A DNA stretch of 64,000 nucleotides from assembly GCA_030145325.1 (NCBI GenBank), contig JAQYVW010000003.1, positions 1-64,000 of the forward strand, in the 5' to 3' direction. The notes beneath the pieces were generated by a model. That model was not told where the DNA came from, made no database searches, and saw only the letters and a program-made list of their open reading frames with translations. The position numbers were made by a program, and so were the translations under genes. Source of the DNA: Desulfurivibrionaceae bacterium. Lineage in GTDB: Bacteria; Desulfobacterota; Desulfobulbia; Desulfobulbales; UBA5123. Shown here one piece after another: positions 40,129-48,421 of the stretch. Position 1 is the first letter of the stretch. Each line of letters opens with the position of its first letter.

Positions 40129-40147
40129 TTTTTTACGCTGAAAGAAT

Positions 40148-40188
40148 ATAAAAGGCCGCGCCATTTCTCCATGGCGCGGCCTTTGTTC
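40148..40188. terminator. Bidirectional terminator between pit and ddl
   Basis: AAAGGCCGCGCCAT-TTCTCC-ATGGCGCGGCCTTT hairpin between convergent genes. Confidence 0.85.
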
Positions 40189-40213
40189 GTTTGGGTTGTT
40201 GCTGGCTAAAGGG

Positions 40214-41149
40214 TTATTTTGCTAGGGCCAGCTCCAGCAAGCGATCCAAGAGCTGAGGGAAGCTGTAGCCTGCGGTTTGGGCCGCCAAGGGCAGGAGGCT
40301 GGTGGGGGTCATGCCGGGGATGGTGTTGGTTTCGATGACCGAGATGCGGCCATCTTCGGCAACAATCATGTCGGTGCGGCTGTACCCTTCTAGATGTAGC
40401 GCTTGGTGGGCTCTTATCGCATACTCCTGGGCTTTGCAGGTAGTTTCGGCGGGGAGATCGGCAGGGCATATCTCTTGGCTGGCCCCAATCTGATATTTAG
40501 CCTCGTAATCAAAAAATGGGTGTTCTGAGCCAGGAATTATCTCCACCAGCGGCAAGGCCTCCAGGGTCTCGTTGCCGATTACGCCAACGGTAATTTCTCG
40601 TCCTTGCAGGAACTCTTCCACCATCACTTCCCGATCAAAGACAAAGGCTTTTCGTAAACCCTCGCGAAGGCTGGCATCATCGTGGGCAATGCTCATCCCC
40701 AGGCTGGAGCCTTGGTTCACCGGTTTAATCACCAAGGGGAATTGCAGGGCAGCGGAGATTCTTGTCGGCTCGTTGATATCCTCTGCGGTGGCCATCAGCC
40801 AGTCGGCCACCGGCAATCCCGCCTGCCGGTAATGCATCTTTGAAAAATTCTTGTTCATCGCCACGGCACTGCCTAGGAGCCCGGAGCATTGGTAGGGCAA
40901 CCCCAGCAGGTCAAGTAAGCCCGGCATGGCGCCGTCTTCACCCAGGGGGCCGTGGAGGAGGATGAAGGCCACGTCCAGTTCTGCGGCCTCGGCGGTGAGT
41001 TTGGGCAGCTCATGGGCGGGGTCGTATTGATGAACCAGATATTTTTTCGGGTCCAGGGCGGCCAAGACTCCCTTGGCCCCGGCCAGTGAAACTTCCCGTT
41101 CTCCAGATTTGCCGCCGGCGATGAGGGCGACTTGAATCTTTTTAGCCAT
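40214..41149 (-). CDS. ddl: D-alanine--D-alanine ligase
   Basis: LLHGPLGEDGAMPGLLDLLGLPYQCSGLLGSAVAMNKNFSK, VIKPVNQGSSLGMSIA, VIETNTIPGMTPTSLLP. Confidence 0.95.
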   Translation of the reverse strand: MAKKIQVALIAGGKSGEREVSLAGAKGVLAALDPKKYLVHQYDPAHELPKLTAEAAELDVAFILLHGPLGEDGAMPGLLDLLGLPYQCSGLLGSAVAMNKNFSKMHYRQAGLPVADWLMATAEDINEPTRISAALQFPLVIKPVNQGSSLGMSIAHDDASLREGLRKAFVFDREVMVEEFLQGREITVGVIGNETLEALPLVEIIPGSEHPFFDYEAKYQIGASQEICPADLPAETTCKAQEYAIRAHQALHLEGYSRTDMIVAEDGRISVIETNTIPGMTPTSLLPLAAQTAGYSFPQLLDRLLELALAK

Positions 41150-41161
41150 GATTGTTCCCTG

Positions 41162-42532
41162 TTATGCTTCTATTTCCCGGAGTACTGCGATCATTGCTTC
41201 TGTGAGCTGTTTTAGGTCTTCGGTGTTGATGATGTAAGGCGGCATTAGGTAGACCAGTTTGCCAAAGGGGCGGATCCAGACCCCGCGCTCTACAAACTTC
41301 CGTTGTAGTTTGGCGACATCAACGGGTTTTTTCATCTCCACCACCCCGATGGCCCCCAAGGTGCGAACAGTAGCAACACTGGGGAAATCTCCACAGAGCG
41401 CAAGTTCCGTTTGCAAGACCTTGGCAATGGTATCTACCCGCTCCTGCCACGGTGAGTCTTGCAGCAGTTGCAGTGAGGCCTCGGCCACGGCACAGGCCAG
41501 GGGGTTGGCCATGAAGGTTGGACCATGCATGAACAGGCCGGGGTCGGCGGTGGAGATCGTCGTCGCTATTTTCTCGGTGGTCAGGGTGGCGGCTAGGGTC
41601 AGGTAGCCACCGGTGAGCGCTTTCCCTACGCACATAATGTCTGGAGAGATGTGGGCATGCTCGCAGCCGAACAGTTTGCCGGTTCTGCCGAAGCCGGTGG
41701 CAATTTCATCCACAATCAGCAGGATTTTGTGCTGGTCGCAGAGTGCTCTGGCCTCAGTGAGGAACTGGGGATGGTAAAAGCGCATCCCTCCAGCCCCTTG
41801 CACAATGGGCTCCAGGATGACGGCGGCGATGCGGTGATGATTTTCTTCCAGCAAGGATCGAAAGGGGGCGAGGCAGCGTTGATCCCAGGGGTCGCTAAAG
41901 CCGCAGTTGACCAGCGGGGCAAAAAGATGCTCTGCCAGCACCCCTTTGAAGAGATGGTGCATGCCGTTTTCCGGGTCGCAGACCGCCATGGCCCCAAAGG
42001 TGTCGCCGTGGTAGCCGCCGCGAATGGTGAGGAGTTTTGTTTTCTTTTCCTTTCCCGCTGCCTGCCAATACTGGATGGCCATTTTAATGGCGGCTTCAAC
42101 GGCCACCGAGCCGGAGTCACAGAGGAAGACCCGCTGTAGGGGGGGCGGGGTCATCGCCAGCAGCCTCTGGGCCAGGTTCACCGCCGGTTGATGGGTGATG
42201 CCCCCGAACATCACGTGGGCCATCTTGGCCAGCTGTTCGGTGGCCGCCTGATTTAGGGCCGGGTGATTGTACCCGTGGATAGCCGCCCACCAGGAGGACA
42301 TGCCGTCAATGAGCTCTCTGCCGTCGGCTAACCGCAGCCGCACGCCTTGGGCAGAGGCAACTTCGTACACCGGCAGAGGATCAGTCATGGAGGTGTAGGG
42401 GTGCCAGAGGTGGGTGCGATCAAATTCGAGCAGGGAGGTCATTCTTGTTGCTTTACCCTTGCTGGCTGCGGATTTCGGCCAGTAAATCCTTGCCTCCATC
42501 CGCGATAATTTTGTTGCCCAACTGGTTGCCAA
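41162..42532 (-). CDS. bioA: Adenosylmethionine--8-amino-7-oxononanoate transaminase
   Basis: [56 protein letters not shown]. Probable start [13 protein letters not shown]. Confidence 0.94.
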   Translation of the reverse strand: MATSWATKLSRMEARIYWPKSAASKGKATRMTSLLEFDRTHLWHPYTSMTDPLPVYEVASAQGVRLRLADGRELIDGMSSWWAAIHGYNHPALNQAATEQLAKMAHVMFGGITHQPAVNLAQRLLAMTPPPLQRVFLCDSGSVAVEAAIKMAIQYWQAAGKEKKTKLLTIRGGYHGDTFGAMAVCDPENGMHHLFKGVLAEHLFAPLVNCGFSDPWDQRCLAPFRSLLEENHHRIAAVILEPIVQGAGGMRFYHPQFLTEARALCDQHKILLIVDEIATGFGRTGKLFGCEHAHISPDIMCVGKALTGGYLTLAATLTTEKIATTISTADPGLFMHGPTFMANPLACAVAEASLQLLQDSPWQERVDTIAKVLQTELALCGDFPSVATVRTLGAIGVVEMKKPVDVAKLQRKFVERGVWIRPFGKLVYLMPPYIINTEDLKQLTEAMIAVLREIEA

Positions 42533-43382
42533 GGTCGATGGCGTCTTTGCCGGGGCCGGTAATGGTGTGTCTGATCTGCCGCTGGCCGTCCAGGCTGACC
42601 AGGCCGCCGCTCAAGGTAATGGTATCGTTGTCCAGGGTGGCCAGGGCAAAGGCGGGAATGGAGCAGCCGCCCTCAAGGGTTTTCAGGAAGGCACGTTCCG
42701 CCAGCAGGCAGGTTTCACTTTCCAGATTGTTGAGGCAGTCGCGTACCAGCTTCTTCTTTTCTTCCGGGATCTTACCCGCCTCAATGGCAATACAGCCTTG
42801 TCCCACCGGCGGCACGAATTTATCCACCGGAAAGGTGGCAACGATCAGCTCGCTGTATTCCATCCGAAAGACCCCAGCATAGGCCAGCATCAGGGCGTCG
42901 CAGTCGCCATTTTGCATTTTTTTGATTCTGGTCTGCAGGTTGCCGCGCATGTCAACGGTTTCCACATGGGGATAAAAATGTTTGAGTAGCGAGACCCGCC
43001 GCACCGAGGAGGTGCCGATCTTGAGTTTACGGGAGGTGTCATTGAGGTCAATGGACTTATCGTCACTGACCAGAACATCGTAGGCCTTTTCTCTTTTGGA
43101 AAAGGCGATCAGGCTGAACCCTTCCGGTAGTTGCGAGGGCATATCCTTGGCGCTGTGGACGGCAATATCGATGGCTCCTGCCGCCAGCATATCTTCCAGC
43201 TCTTCGGTGAAAACCCCTTTGCTGCCGATCTTGGCGATGGAGGTGTCGAGGATTTTATCCCCCTTGGTTTCCATGGTGATGATTTCGGTGGCGATACCTT
43301 GCTCGTTGAGCATCCGGGCCACGGTTTCAGTTTGCCACATGGCCAGTTTACTTTTTCGAGACCCGATCTTTACGGTCGTCAT
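42453..43382 (-). CDS. hemC: Hydroxymethylbilane synthase
   Basis: [36 protein letters not shown]. Confidence 0.96.
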   Translation of the reverse strand: MTTVKIGSRKSKLAMWQTETVARMLNEQGIATEIITMETKGDKILDTSIAKIGSKGVFTEELEDMLAAGAIDIAVHSAKDMPSQLPEGFSLIAFSKREKAYDVLVSDDKSIDLNDTSRKLKIGTSSVRRVSLLKHFYPHVETVDMRGNLQTRIKKMQNGDCDALMLAYAGVFRMEYSELIVATFPVDKFVPPVGQGCIAIEAGKIPEEKKKLVRDCLNNLESETCLLAERAFLKTLEGGCSIPAFALATLDNDTITLSGGLVSLDGQRQIRHTITGPGKDAIDLGNQLGNKIIADGGKDLLAEIRSQQG

Positions 43383-43627
43383 TACGGCACTCCTTTGGGC
43401 GATGAGATGAAGTTTGTTGTAGGGGCGGTCGGGTCTCTCGCGCTTTTATTCTGTGAGAGGTGAGAGTTGTCGCCGAACTTGCCACTGCGCAAAACTACCA
43501 AGGGTATGGCTGCAAGTCAAGAACGCCCCGCAGATCCTGCCCGTAATTTATTACCTTTGTCTGGGGTGAGAGCTTTAGGTGGGATCTTTATTGGGATGGG
43601 ATGCGGAGGATGGGCAGCAATACAAAA

Positions 43628-43660
43628 AAAAGGTTTACGACAAATGCCGTAAACCTTTTG
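43628..43660 (-). terminator. Terminator of tRNA-Asn
   Basis: AAAAGGTTTACG-n-CGTAAACCTTTTTTTT on the minus strand. Confidence 0.85.
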
Positions 43661-43671
43661 AATTTTTTTGG

Positions 43672-43744
43672 CTCCTGGGGAGGGATTCGAACCCCCGACA
43701 AGGTGATTAACAGTCACCCGCTCTACCGACTGAGCTACCCAGGA
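43672..43744 (-). tRNA. tRNA-Asn (GTT)
   Basis: TCCTGGG/CCCAGGA acceptor, GACTGTTAATCAC anticodon loop, GGTTCGAATCC T-arm. Confidence 0.95.
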
Positions 43745-43905
43745 TTGTACGTCAAAATCGGGGCCACTATAGCAACTGGGATAGGTGTCGTCAATAGTTT
43801 TGCGCGCCTTGTTTTGTTTTTCTGTTAATGGGCGATATTGCCGCTTTTTCCTTGACGGCCCGGCAACATGTTGCTATGTAGTCACCTCAACTTGTTTGAT
43901 TGTGT

Positions 43906-43983
43906 CGGGGCGTAGCGCAGCCTGGTTAGCGCGCCTGCCTTGGGAGCAGGAGGCCGCAGGTTCGAATCCTGCCGCCCCGACCA
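43906..43983 (+). tRNA. tRNA-Pro (TGG), CCA encoded
   Basis: CGGGGCG/CGCCCCG acceptor plus ACCA; CCTGC-CTTGGGA-GCAGG anticodon arm. Confidence 0.95.
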
Positions 43984-44005
43984 TTTTGTTTTCCTGTAAT
44001 ATCAA

Positions 44006-44040
44006 CGGGGTGTCGTGATACAACGACACCCCGTTTTCTT
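44006..44040 (+). terminator. Terminator downstream of tRNA-Pro
   Basis: ACGGGGTGTCG-n-CGACACCCCGTTTTC. Confidence 0.8.
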
Positions 44041-44195
44041 TTTGCACCTCTCGAAAATGGTTCTGGTGGCAAACGCGGAGGCTAGCGTTTGCGCGGGGAC
44101 TGCTACTCTGCTGCAATCTTCTCCTCTCAATTTCTTTATCTATTCAACGAAACGAACCTCTATGAGTTGTTTTGTGGGGCTTGCTTTCTTCTTCC

Positions 44196-44325
44196 TCGCC
44201 GACTTGGATTCCCAGATGGATGTGGTTGGTCATAAGGCCGAAGGCGTGGATACGATGACCGAATCTCTTCATACCTTCATCAAGAAGCTGCTAGAAACGG
44301 CCCCGGTCAGTCTTGCGAGTACTGG
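44196..44325 (-). pseudogene. Decayed fragment of the IS200/RAYT-type Y1 transposase
   Basis: DNA (cgacttggattcccagatggatgtggttggtcataaggccgaaggcgtggatacgatgaccgaatctcttca...) closely matches the complement of the intact transposase at 54.9-55.02 kb. Confidence 0.8.
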
Positions 44326-44340
44326 CCAATTTTCAGCAAG

Positions 44341-44620
44341 TTAAGTCAACCCGGAAAGTTGAGCAGTTAACTCTTTTAATCTTTTGAAATCTTGATTTTT
44401 AATATTGTGAACTTCCACCGCTCCGCGATTTATCCACTCCATAAAGTCGATTTGAGCATCTCTGTTGAAATCTAACAGATGTAGGGTTTCTGTAATCAAG
44501 GCAAGGGTTGTAATGAGTGGGAATTTGTTTTTTTTATAAATTTTACGGCTTCTTGGTGGTATTTGTCCGATGCATCGAAAAGAGCTATTAGTGGACCAGA
44601 ATCAAAAAGAATTTTTTCAT
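44341..44620 (-). pseudogene. PIN-domain (VapC-like toxin) gene with frameshifts and 3' truncation
   Basis: Conceptual joined translation ILFDSGPLIALFDASDKYHQEAVKFIKK + NKFPLITTLALITETLHLLDFNRDAQIDFMEWINRGAVEVHNIKNQDFKRLKELTAQLSGL. Frame changes coincide with A-homopolymers. A RAYT fragment abuts the 3' end. Confidence 0.65.
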
Positions 44621-44825
44621 TTTCTCTTGGCTCTAATCTTGTTTTTTAATAATTCTTTCCGGTCTGTCGATAGGTTTGACATGCCGCTGATATTTATAGA
44701 TAGCAGCAGATCTTGCTTGTACCAGTAAAAACAGCCAGAAATTTTTAGGCTGGCTATGTTCTAAAATTTAGCATGGGCCTCACCACCGCACAATTCTCAT
44801 CCAGGCGTTGATCAGTTCCTCAATA

Positions 44826-46367
44826 TCAGGGAACGGATTTGCCGTCAATTCGGCCTTGCACCAATTCGGAAATGAATTCAGTAAAGGGGATGATGTCCTG
44901 TCGGACACTGGCAGCCTCCAGCGCCTTGAGATACCGGTTCCGCTCCCCCACCGGCACCACAGTCCATGGATATCCACCGGCGGCCAACATCACGTTCATC
45001 ATAAAACGTCCGATCCGGCCATTGCCATCCATGTACGGATGGATATAGACGAAAAAGAAGTGGCTGAGGACAACCCGCACCGCTGGTGCCGACTCTTCGC
45101 GCAGCAGTTCGAAGAAAACCGGCATGGCATCTCGGACAGCGTTGCTGTTCGGTGGCACGTGCATGGAGTGGCGGATATAGACCTGCCCGCTTCGGTAACC
45201 GGCCAGCTCGGCAGGTTGCAATAAGCCGATGCCCACCAACGGGGCTAACATCTCCCGAAACCACCGGTTATGCTCTTCCTCCACAACAGTGCCGGGGTTT
45301 TCGCCTGCCAGCACCCGGTGCACCCCTTTCTTCACCTCTTGAAAGGCCTGCCAGTAGCCACGCGCCGTTAAGGCGTTCAGATGGTCCTGATCCGCGCCAT
45401 TTCCGGCCGGGTTCCATTCCCCGCTCCGTACCTGCTCGATCAACTCGTGGCTGATGCTATAACCTTCAATGGACAAGGAATGATAGGCATCGGAGAGATA
45501 CGATTCTTCGATTCGCTGCAGAAAGGCGTCGATATCCAGCGGCGGGCCGGGGGGAGCAGGGAAACGTTCAATAACCGAACCACGCATTTGTTCCCAAAGC
45601 AGACGAATGCGGTTGACGTATGGCGAGTTCTCCCGGGTTGGCAAGGGATGAGCGAGATGATCCTGAAACGGATCCGACTCCCGGACATCGTAGCCTGCCG
45701 CCTGCATGGTTTCGAAGATTTCATCGGCGAACCGATCGCGGCCGATGTTGCGCAGAGCGCCAGCCAGTCTTCCGGCGACGGTGCTGTGCCCACCCGCCAA
45801 GAGCCGGGTGAGGAGGCTGGAGGCATCATGGAGGGCCGATAACGCGGCCCTGGTATCAGTGGGGTTTTGACTGAAGAATCTTGGTGAGCAGGCAACCAGG
45901 GCGGCTTCAAGAGAGAAGAGCTGTAGCCCTTCCCGTTGAAAGATTTCATCAGGGGCGGGCAGGGCGGCCCGGATATCGAGCAGGGAGGTGCCGTGCAGGA
46001 GATTCGTGACCTTGTTGCGGGCCTTTGGGGCTCTCACCAAGAGTTGTGTCGGCACCGTCCAATTATCACCATGCAACAACAGGGATTGCCCTGGAGCCAG
46101 GCACCAGTCGGTACCGAAGCGACTGGCAAGATAAACCGCACAGAACCGCCAAAACGAAGCGTACCAGGCCGTGCTCTCCCCTGGCATTTCGTCCGGCCGG
46201 GCGGGGATATACCACCCCTTCATGACCTCCCGAAGAAAGCCGTTTCGGAACAACCGTTCCCGATGGGTACGGGAAAGATCCCTGGCACGGATGGCTCCAG
46301 AGCCGGTCTGTTGCAGACGTCTCAATATCTCCAGAGATTCCGCGAGTTTTTTTGAAGGGGTGCTCAC
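44826..46367 (-). CDS. Fic-domain protein with N-terminal wHTH/AbiEi-antitoxin-like region
   Basis: Fic core HPYMDGNGRIGRFMMN; inhibitory motif SLSIEG ([S/T]xxxE[G/N]); N-terminus LEILRRLQQTGSGAIRARDLSRTHRERLFRNGFLREVMKGWYIPA resembles AbiEi-type N-terminal domains. Confidence 0.85.
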   Translation of the reverse strand: MSTPSKKLAESLEILRRLQQTGSGAIRARDLSRTHRERLFRNGFLREVMKGWYIPARPDEMPGESTAWYASFWRFCAVYLASRFGTDWCLAPGQSLLLHGDNWTVPTQLLVRAPKARNKVTNLLHGTSLLDIRAALPAPDEIFQREGLQLFSLEAALVACSPRFFSQNPTDTRAALSALHDASSLLTRLLAGGHSTVAGRLAGALRNIGRDRFADEIFETMQAAGYDVRESDPFQDHLAHPLPTRENSPYVNRIRLLWEQMRGSVIERFPAPPGPPLDIDAFLQRIEESYLSDAYHSLSIEGYSISHELIEQVRSGEWNPAGNGADQDHLNALTARGYWQAFQEVKKGVHRVLAGENPGTVVEEEHNRWFREMLAPLVGIGLLQPAELAGYRSGQVYIRHSMHVPPNSNAVRDAMPVFFELLREESAPAVRVVLSHFFFVYIHPYMDGNGRIGRFMMNVMLAAGGYPWTVVPVGERNRYLKALEAASVRQDIIPFTEFISELVQGRIDGKSVP

Positions 46368-46374
46368 ATTAGTT

Positions 46375-46430
46375 TTTAGCTTTTAATGTTGTGTGGTTTT
46401 TAGCTTATGGTGATGTTTTATCTTTAGCTT
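46375..46430. promoter_or_regulatory. Three TTTAGCTT direct repeats with exact 24-bp period upstream of the Fic gene
   Basis: TTTAGCTT at 46375, 46399 and 46423, directly 5' of the Fic start at 46367. Confidence 0.55.
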
Positions 46431-46547
46431 TTTGTGTTGGATTGTAAAGCGCTTTTTGTGTTGAGGCCATGAAACATGGTTGCATCCCCGAAGGAGTGTG
46501 GTGCGGGCTGGCCGCCAACACCTGCGCCCTTAATGCCTTCTGCCCCA

Positions 46548-46658
46548 TCTGATATCCCTTCGTAATCAGGTCATTGCTTCAGACTTTTTAGTTCGCAGGA
46601 GATGGCGATAGGGGTGCCAATGTCTCAATCCCTTCAGTATCAGGTCAATGTCTCTGAC
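46548..46658. repeat. Two degenerate ~37-bp repeats with a 37-bp intervening unit (possible CRISPR relic)
   Basis: tctgatATCCCTTCgtaATCAGGTCAttgcttcaGAC and gtctcaATCCCTTCagtATCAGGTCAatgtctctGAC; spacer 46585-46621; no cas genes in the window. Confidence 0.3.
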
Positions 46659-47012
46659 CGTACCCTCTTTTTCGCCATACAGGACAAGGCTTTGCAAGGC
46701 GGTTTCCTGTAATCTCCTTTTTTTCTGTCCGTTTTGTTCTTTTTTGTCTGCGAAATAAGGTCGTTAGTAAAAACCTGCCTCCCCCCCCTGTTTTCAGCCT
46801 CTTTGGGAAATCTGGAATTAGAAGGGTAAATTGACCACAGAGAGTGATTTGTGTTTGCGATATGCTCTTTGCATGCGGACAGGGGGCTTGGGTCGACTTG
46901 GATTGCCAGATGGATGTGGTTGCTCATCAGGCCGAAGGCATGGATACGATGACCGAATCTCTTCACGCCTTCATCAAGAAGCTGCTAGAAAAGGCCCCGG
47001 TCTCTGACACCC
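46640..47012 (-). pseudogene. Second decayed fragment of the IS200/RAYT-type Y1 transposase
   Basis: ORF MKRFGHRIHAFGLMSNHIHLAIQVDPSPLS matches the intact enzyme's VKRFGHRIHAFCLMTNHIHLAIQVGPIPLS, then diverges. Confidence 0.8.
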
Positions 47013-47197
47013 TCTTCCCGGCAGGTGTAGCTGGTATCCTCATAGCGGATTCTGGAACGTTTCAAGATCAACCGGGAAAGCAAAGATTGATCGGGCAGGT
47101 TACGATAAACGTGCTTTCGGGGCTACTCCTCAGCAGCTTGCGGCGAGGATCTTCATTGGTATTGATGTGGTTAGATTTTAGCAATCGGTTCGCCCAT

Positions 47198-48418
47198 TCA
47201 AGTATACATGGAATCATCCGGGAGCCAGCTTTCCTGTTCAAGCCAGCCATGATTGAGGGTAAAAGAAAGCTCTAAAGCAAATGGAAAATCCGGATCATTT
47301 TTGAGGAGAGAAAAGGCAGCTGGGACCAGACTTTTTGCAACAGGCAGCAACGTTTTCTGGTGTCGTTCGAGGGTGGCAAGATCACATCTCCACAACGCCA
47401 GCGGATGAATGCGATGGAGGATGGCAGCAATGCGCAAACCAGCAGGATCACTATCTCCCCAGTGGCGACAACAGGTAACCTGTGGGGCAATAATCTGATA
47501 AAGTTTTCGCACCGCCCGGTTTGGAAAACCGCCGGTAAAGAGCAGCAGGCTTTCTCCTTTTTCCCGCAGCAGCTGGCTGAAAGGAGCCTCGTTTTCACAG
47601 GTAACCAGCGTGCCCACATCACTGTTCTCTCCCGCCAGGCGACAGGAGGTTACTCCTTCCAGGTGGAACCAACTTACCACCGCAGGCTCCCCGGCCAGAT
47701 ACAACTGGTTTATCCAATCATACTCCCGGCCATCTTTTTGATAAATGATCGGTGCAAAGATAAGGGCGGTGATGGTAAGACGATCACGGATGACCAGAAA
47801 TTCCTCCCACACCCCTTCTTCTTCTGGTAAATCGGGCCGCAACAGGCGCAACCACTGTTCCACCATCTTTTTTGGTTCGCCCTGCCGCAAACTTTTGCTA
47901 TTGGCCCAGAAACGTGCCCCCAGTTCAGACAGGGTTATTTCCTTTTGATTATCCAGCAGAAAATCAACAATCTTCCCGGTGGTAAAAAAAAGCTCCCGAA
48001 CTTGGCTTGACTGTCGGCTAAGCTTACGACCAAGGGCTTCTCTGTTCCGGCGCAGAGAATGGTGGATCGGGCCAAGGCGGGGAAAGGCCAGCTGCAACTG
48101 ATCCAGCAACCGGGTGGCATCATCATCCACAGAAATTGGTGTTGGATGTTTTCGATCCGCCAACGGGTAGATGCGCTCAAGCCAGGCGTCAATTTTCGTG
48201 GCACTTTTATTCGCCAGCAAACGGTCAAAGGAGAGCTTGAGCTCGTTTTGGGAGGTCTGGACCAGAGGGGCAAGGCCAAAGAAGTTTTCAATGGCCATCC
48301 GCTGGGCGGGCTCCAAATCCCGGCCCAATGTCATCATCCCGGTCAGGGCGCCCCGTTTTTCGTAGCGTTGACATATTTTCACCAGGATCTGGCGGAGATG
48401 TACAGTGACAGCGGCCAT
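47198..48418 (-). CDS. Wadjet JetD-like (TOPRIM-type nuclease subunit, MksG-like)
   Basis: Fourth gene of a JetABCD-type operon; CCRHWGDSDPAGLRIAAILHRIHP is a TOPRIM-like DxD segment. Confidence 0.85.
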   Translation of the reverse strand: MAAVTVHLRQILVKICQRYEKRGALTGMMTLGRDLEPAQRMAIENFFGLAPLVQTSQNELKLSFDRLLANKSATKIDAWLERIYPLADRKHPTPISVDDDATRLLDQLQLAFPRLGPIHHSLRRNREALGRKLSRQSSQVRELFFTTGKIVDFLLDNQKEITLSELGARFWANSKSLRQGEPKKMVEQWLRLLRPDLPEEEGVWEEFLVIRDRLTITALIFAPIIYQKDGREYDWINQLYLAGEPAVVSWFHLEGVTSCRLAGENSDVGTLVTCENEAPFSQLLREKGESLLLFTGGFPNRAVRKLYQIIAPQVTCCRHWGDSDPAGLRIAAILHRIHPLALWRCDLATLERHQKTLLPVAKSLVPAAFSLLKNDPDFPFALELSFTLNHGWLEQESWLPDDSMYT

Positions 48419-48421
48419 TAT

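Noticed and set aside
44069-44093. GCAAACGC...GCGTTTGC hairpin as a terminator
   Set aside because: No T-tract and no clear upstream gene; may be a REP-like remnant but unsupported.
46640-46966. Short transposase ORF treated as an intact gene
   Set aside because: Only the first ~30 aa match the RAYT; the rest is unrelated, so it is called a pseudogene fragment.
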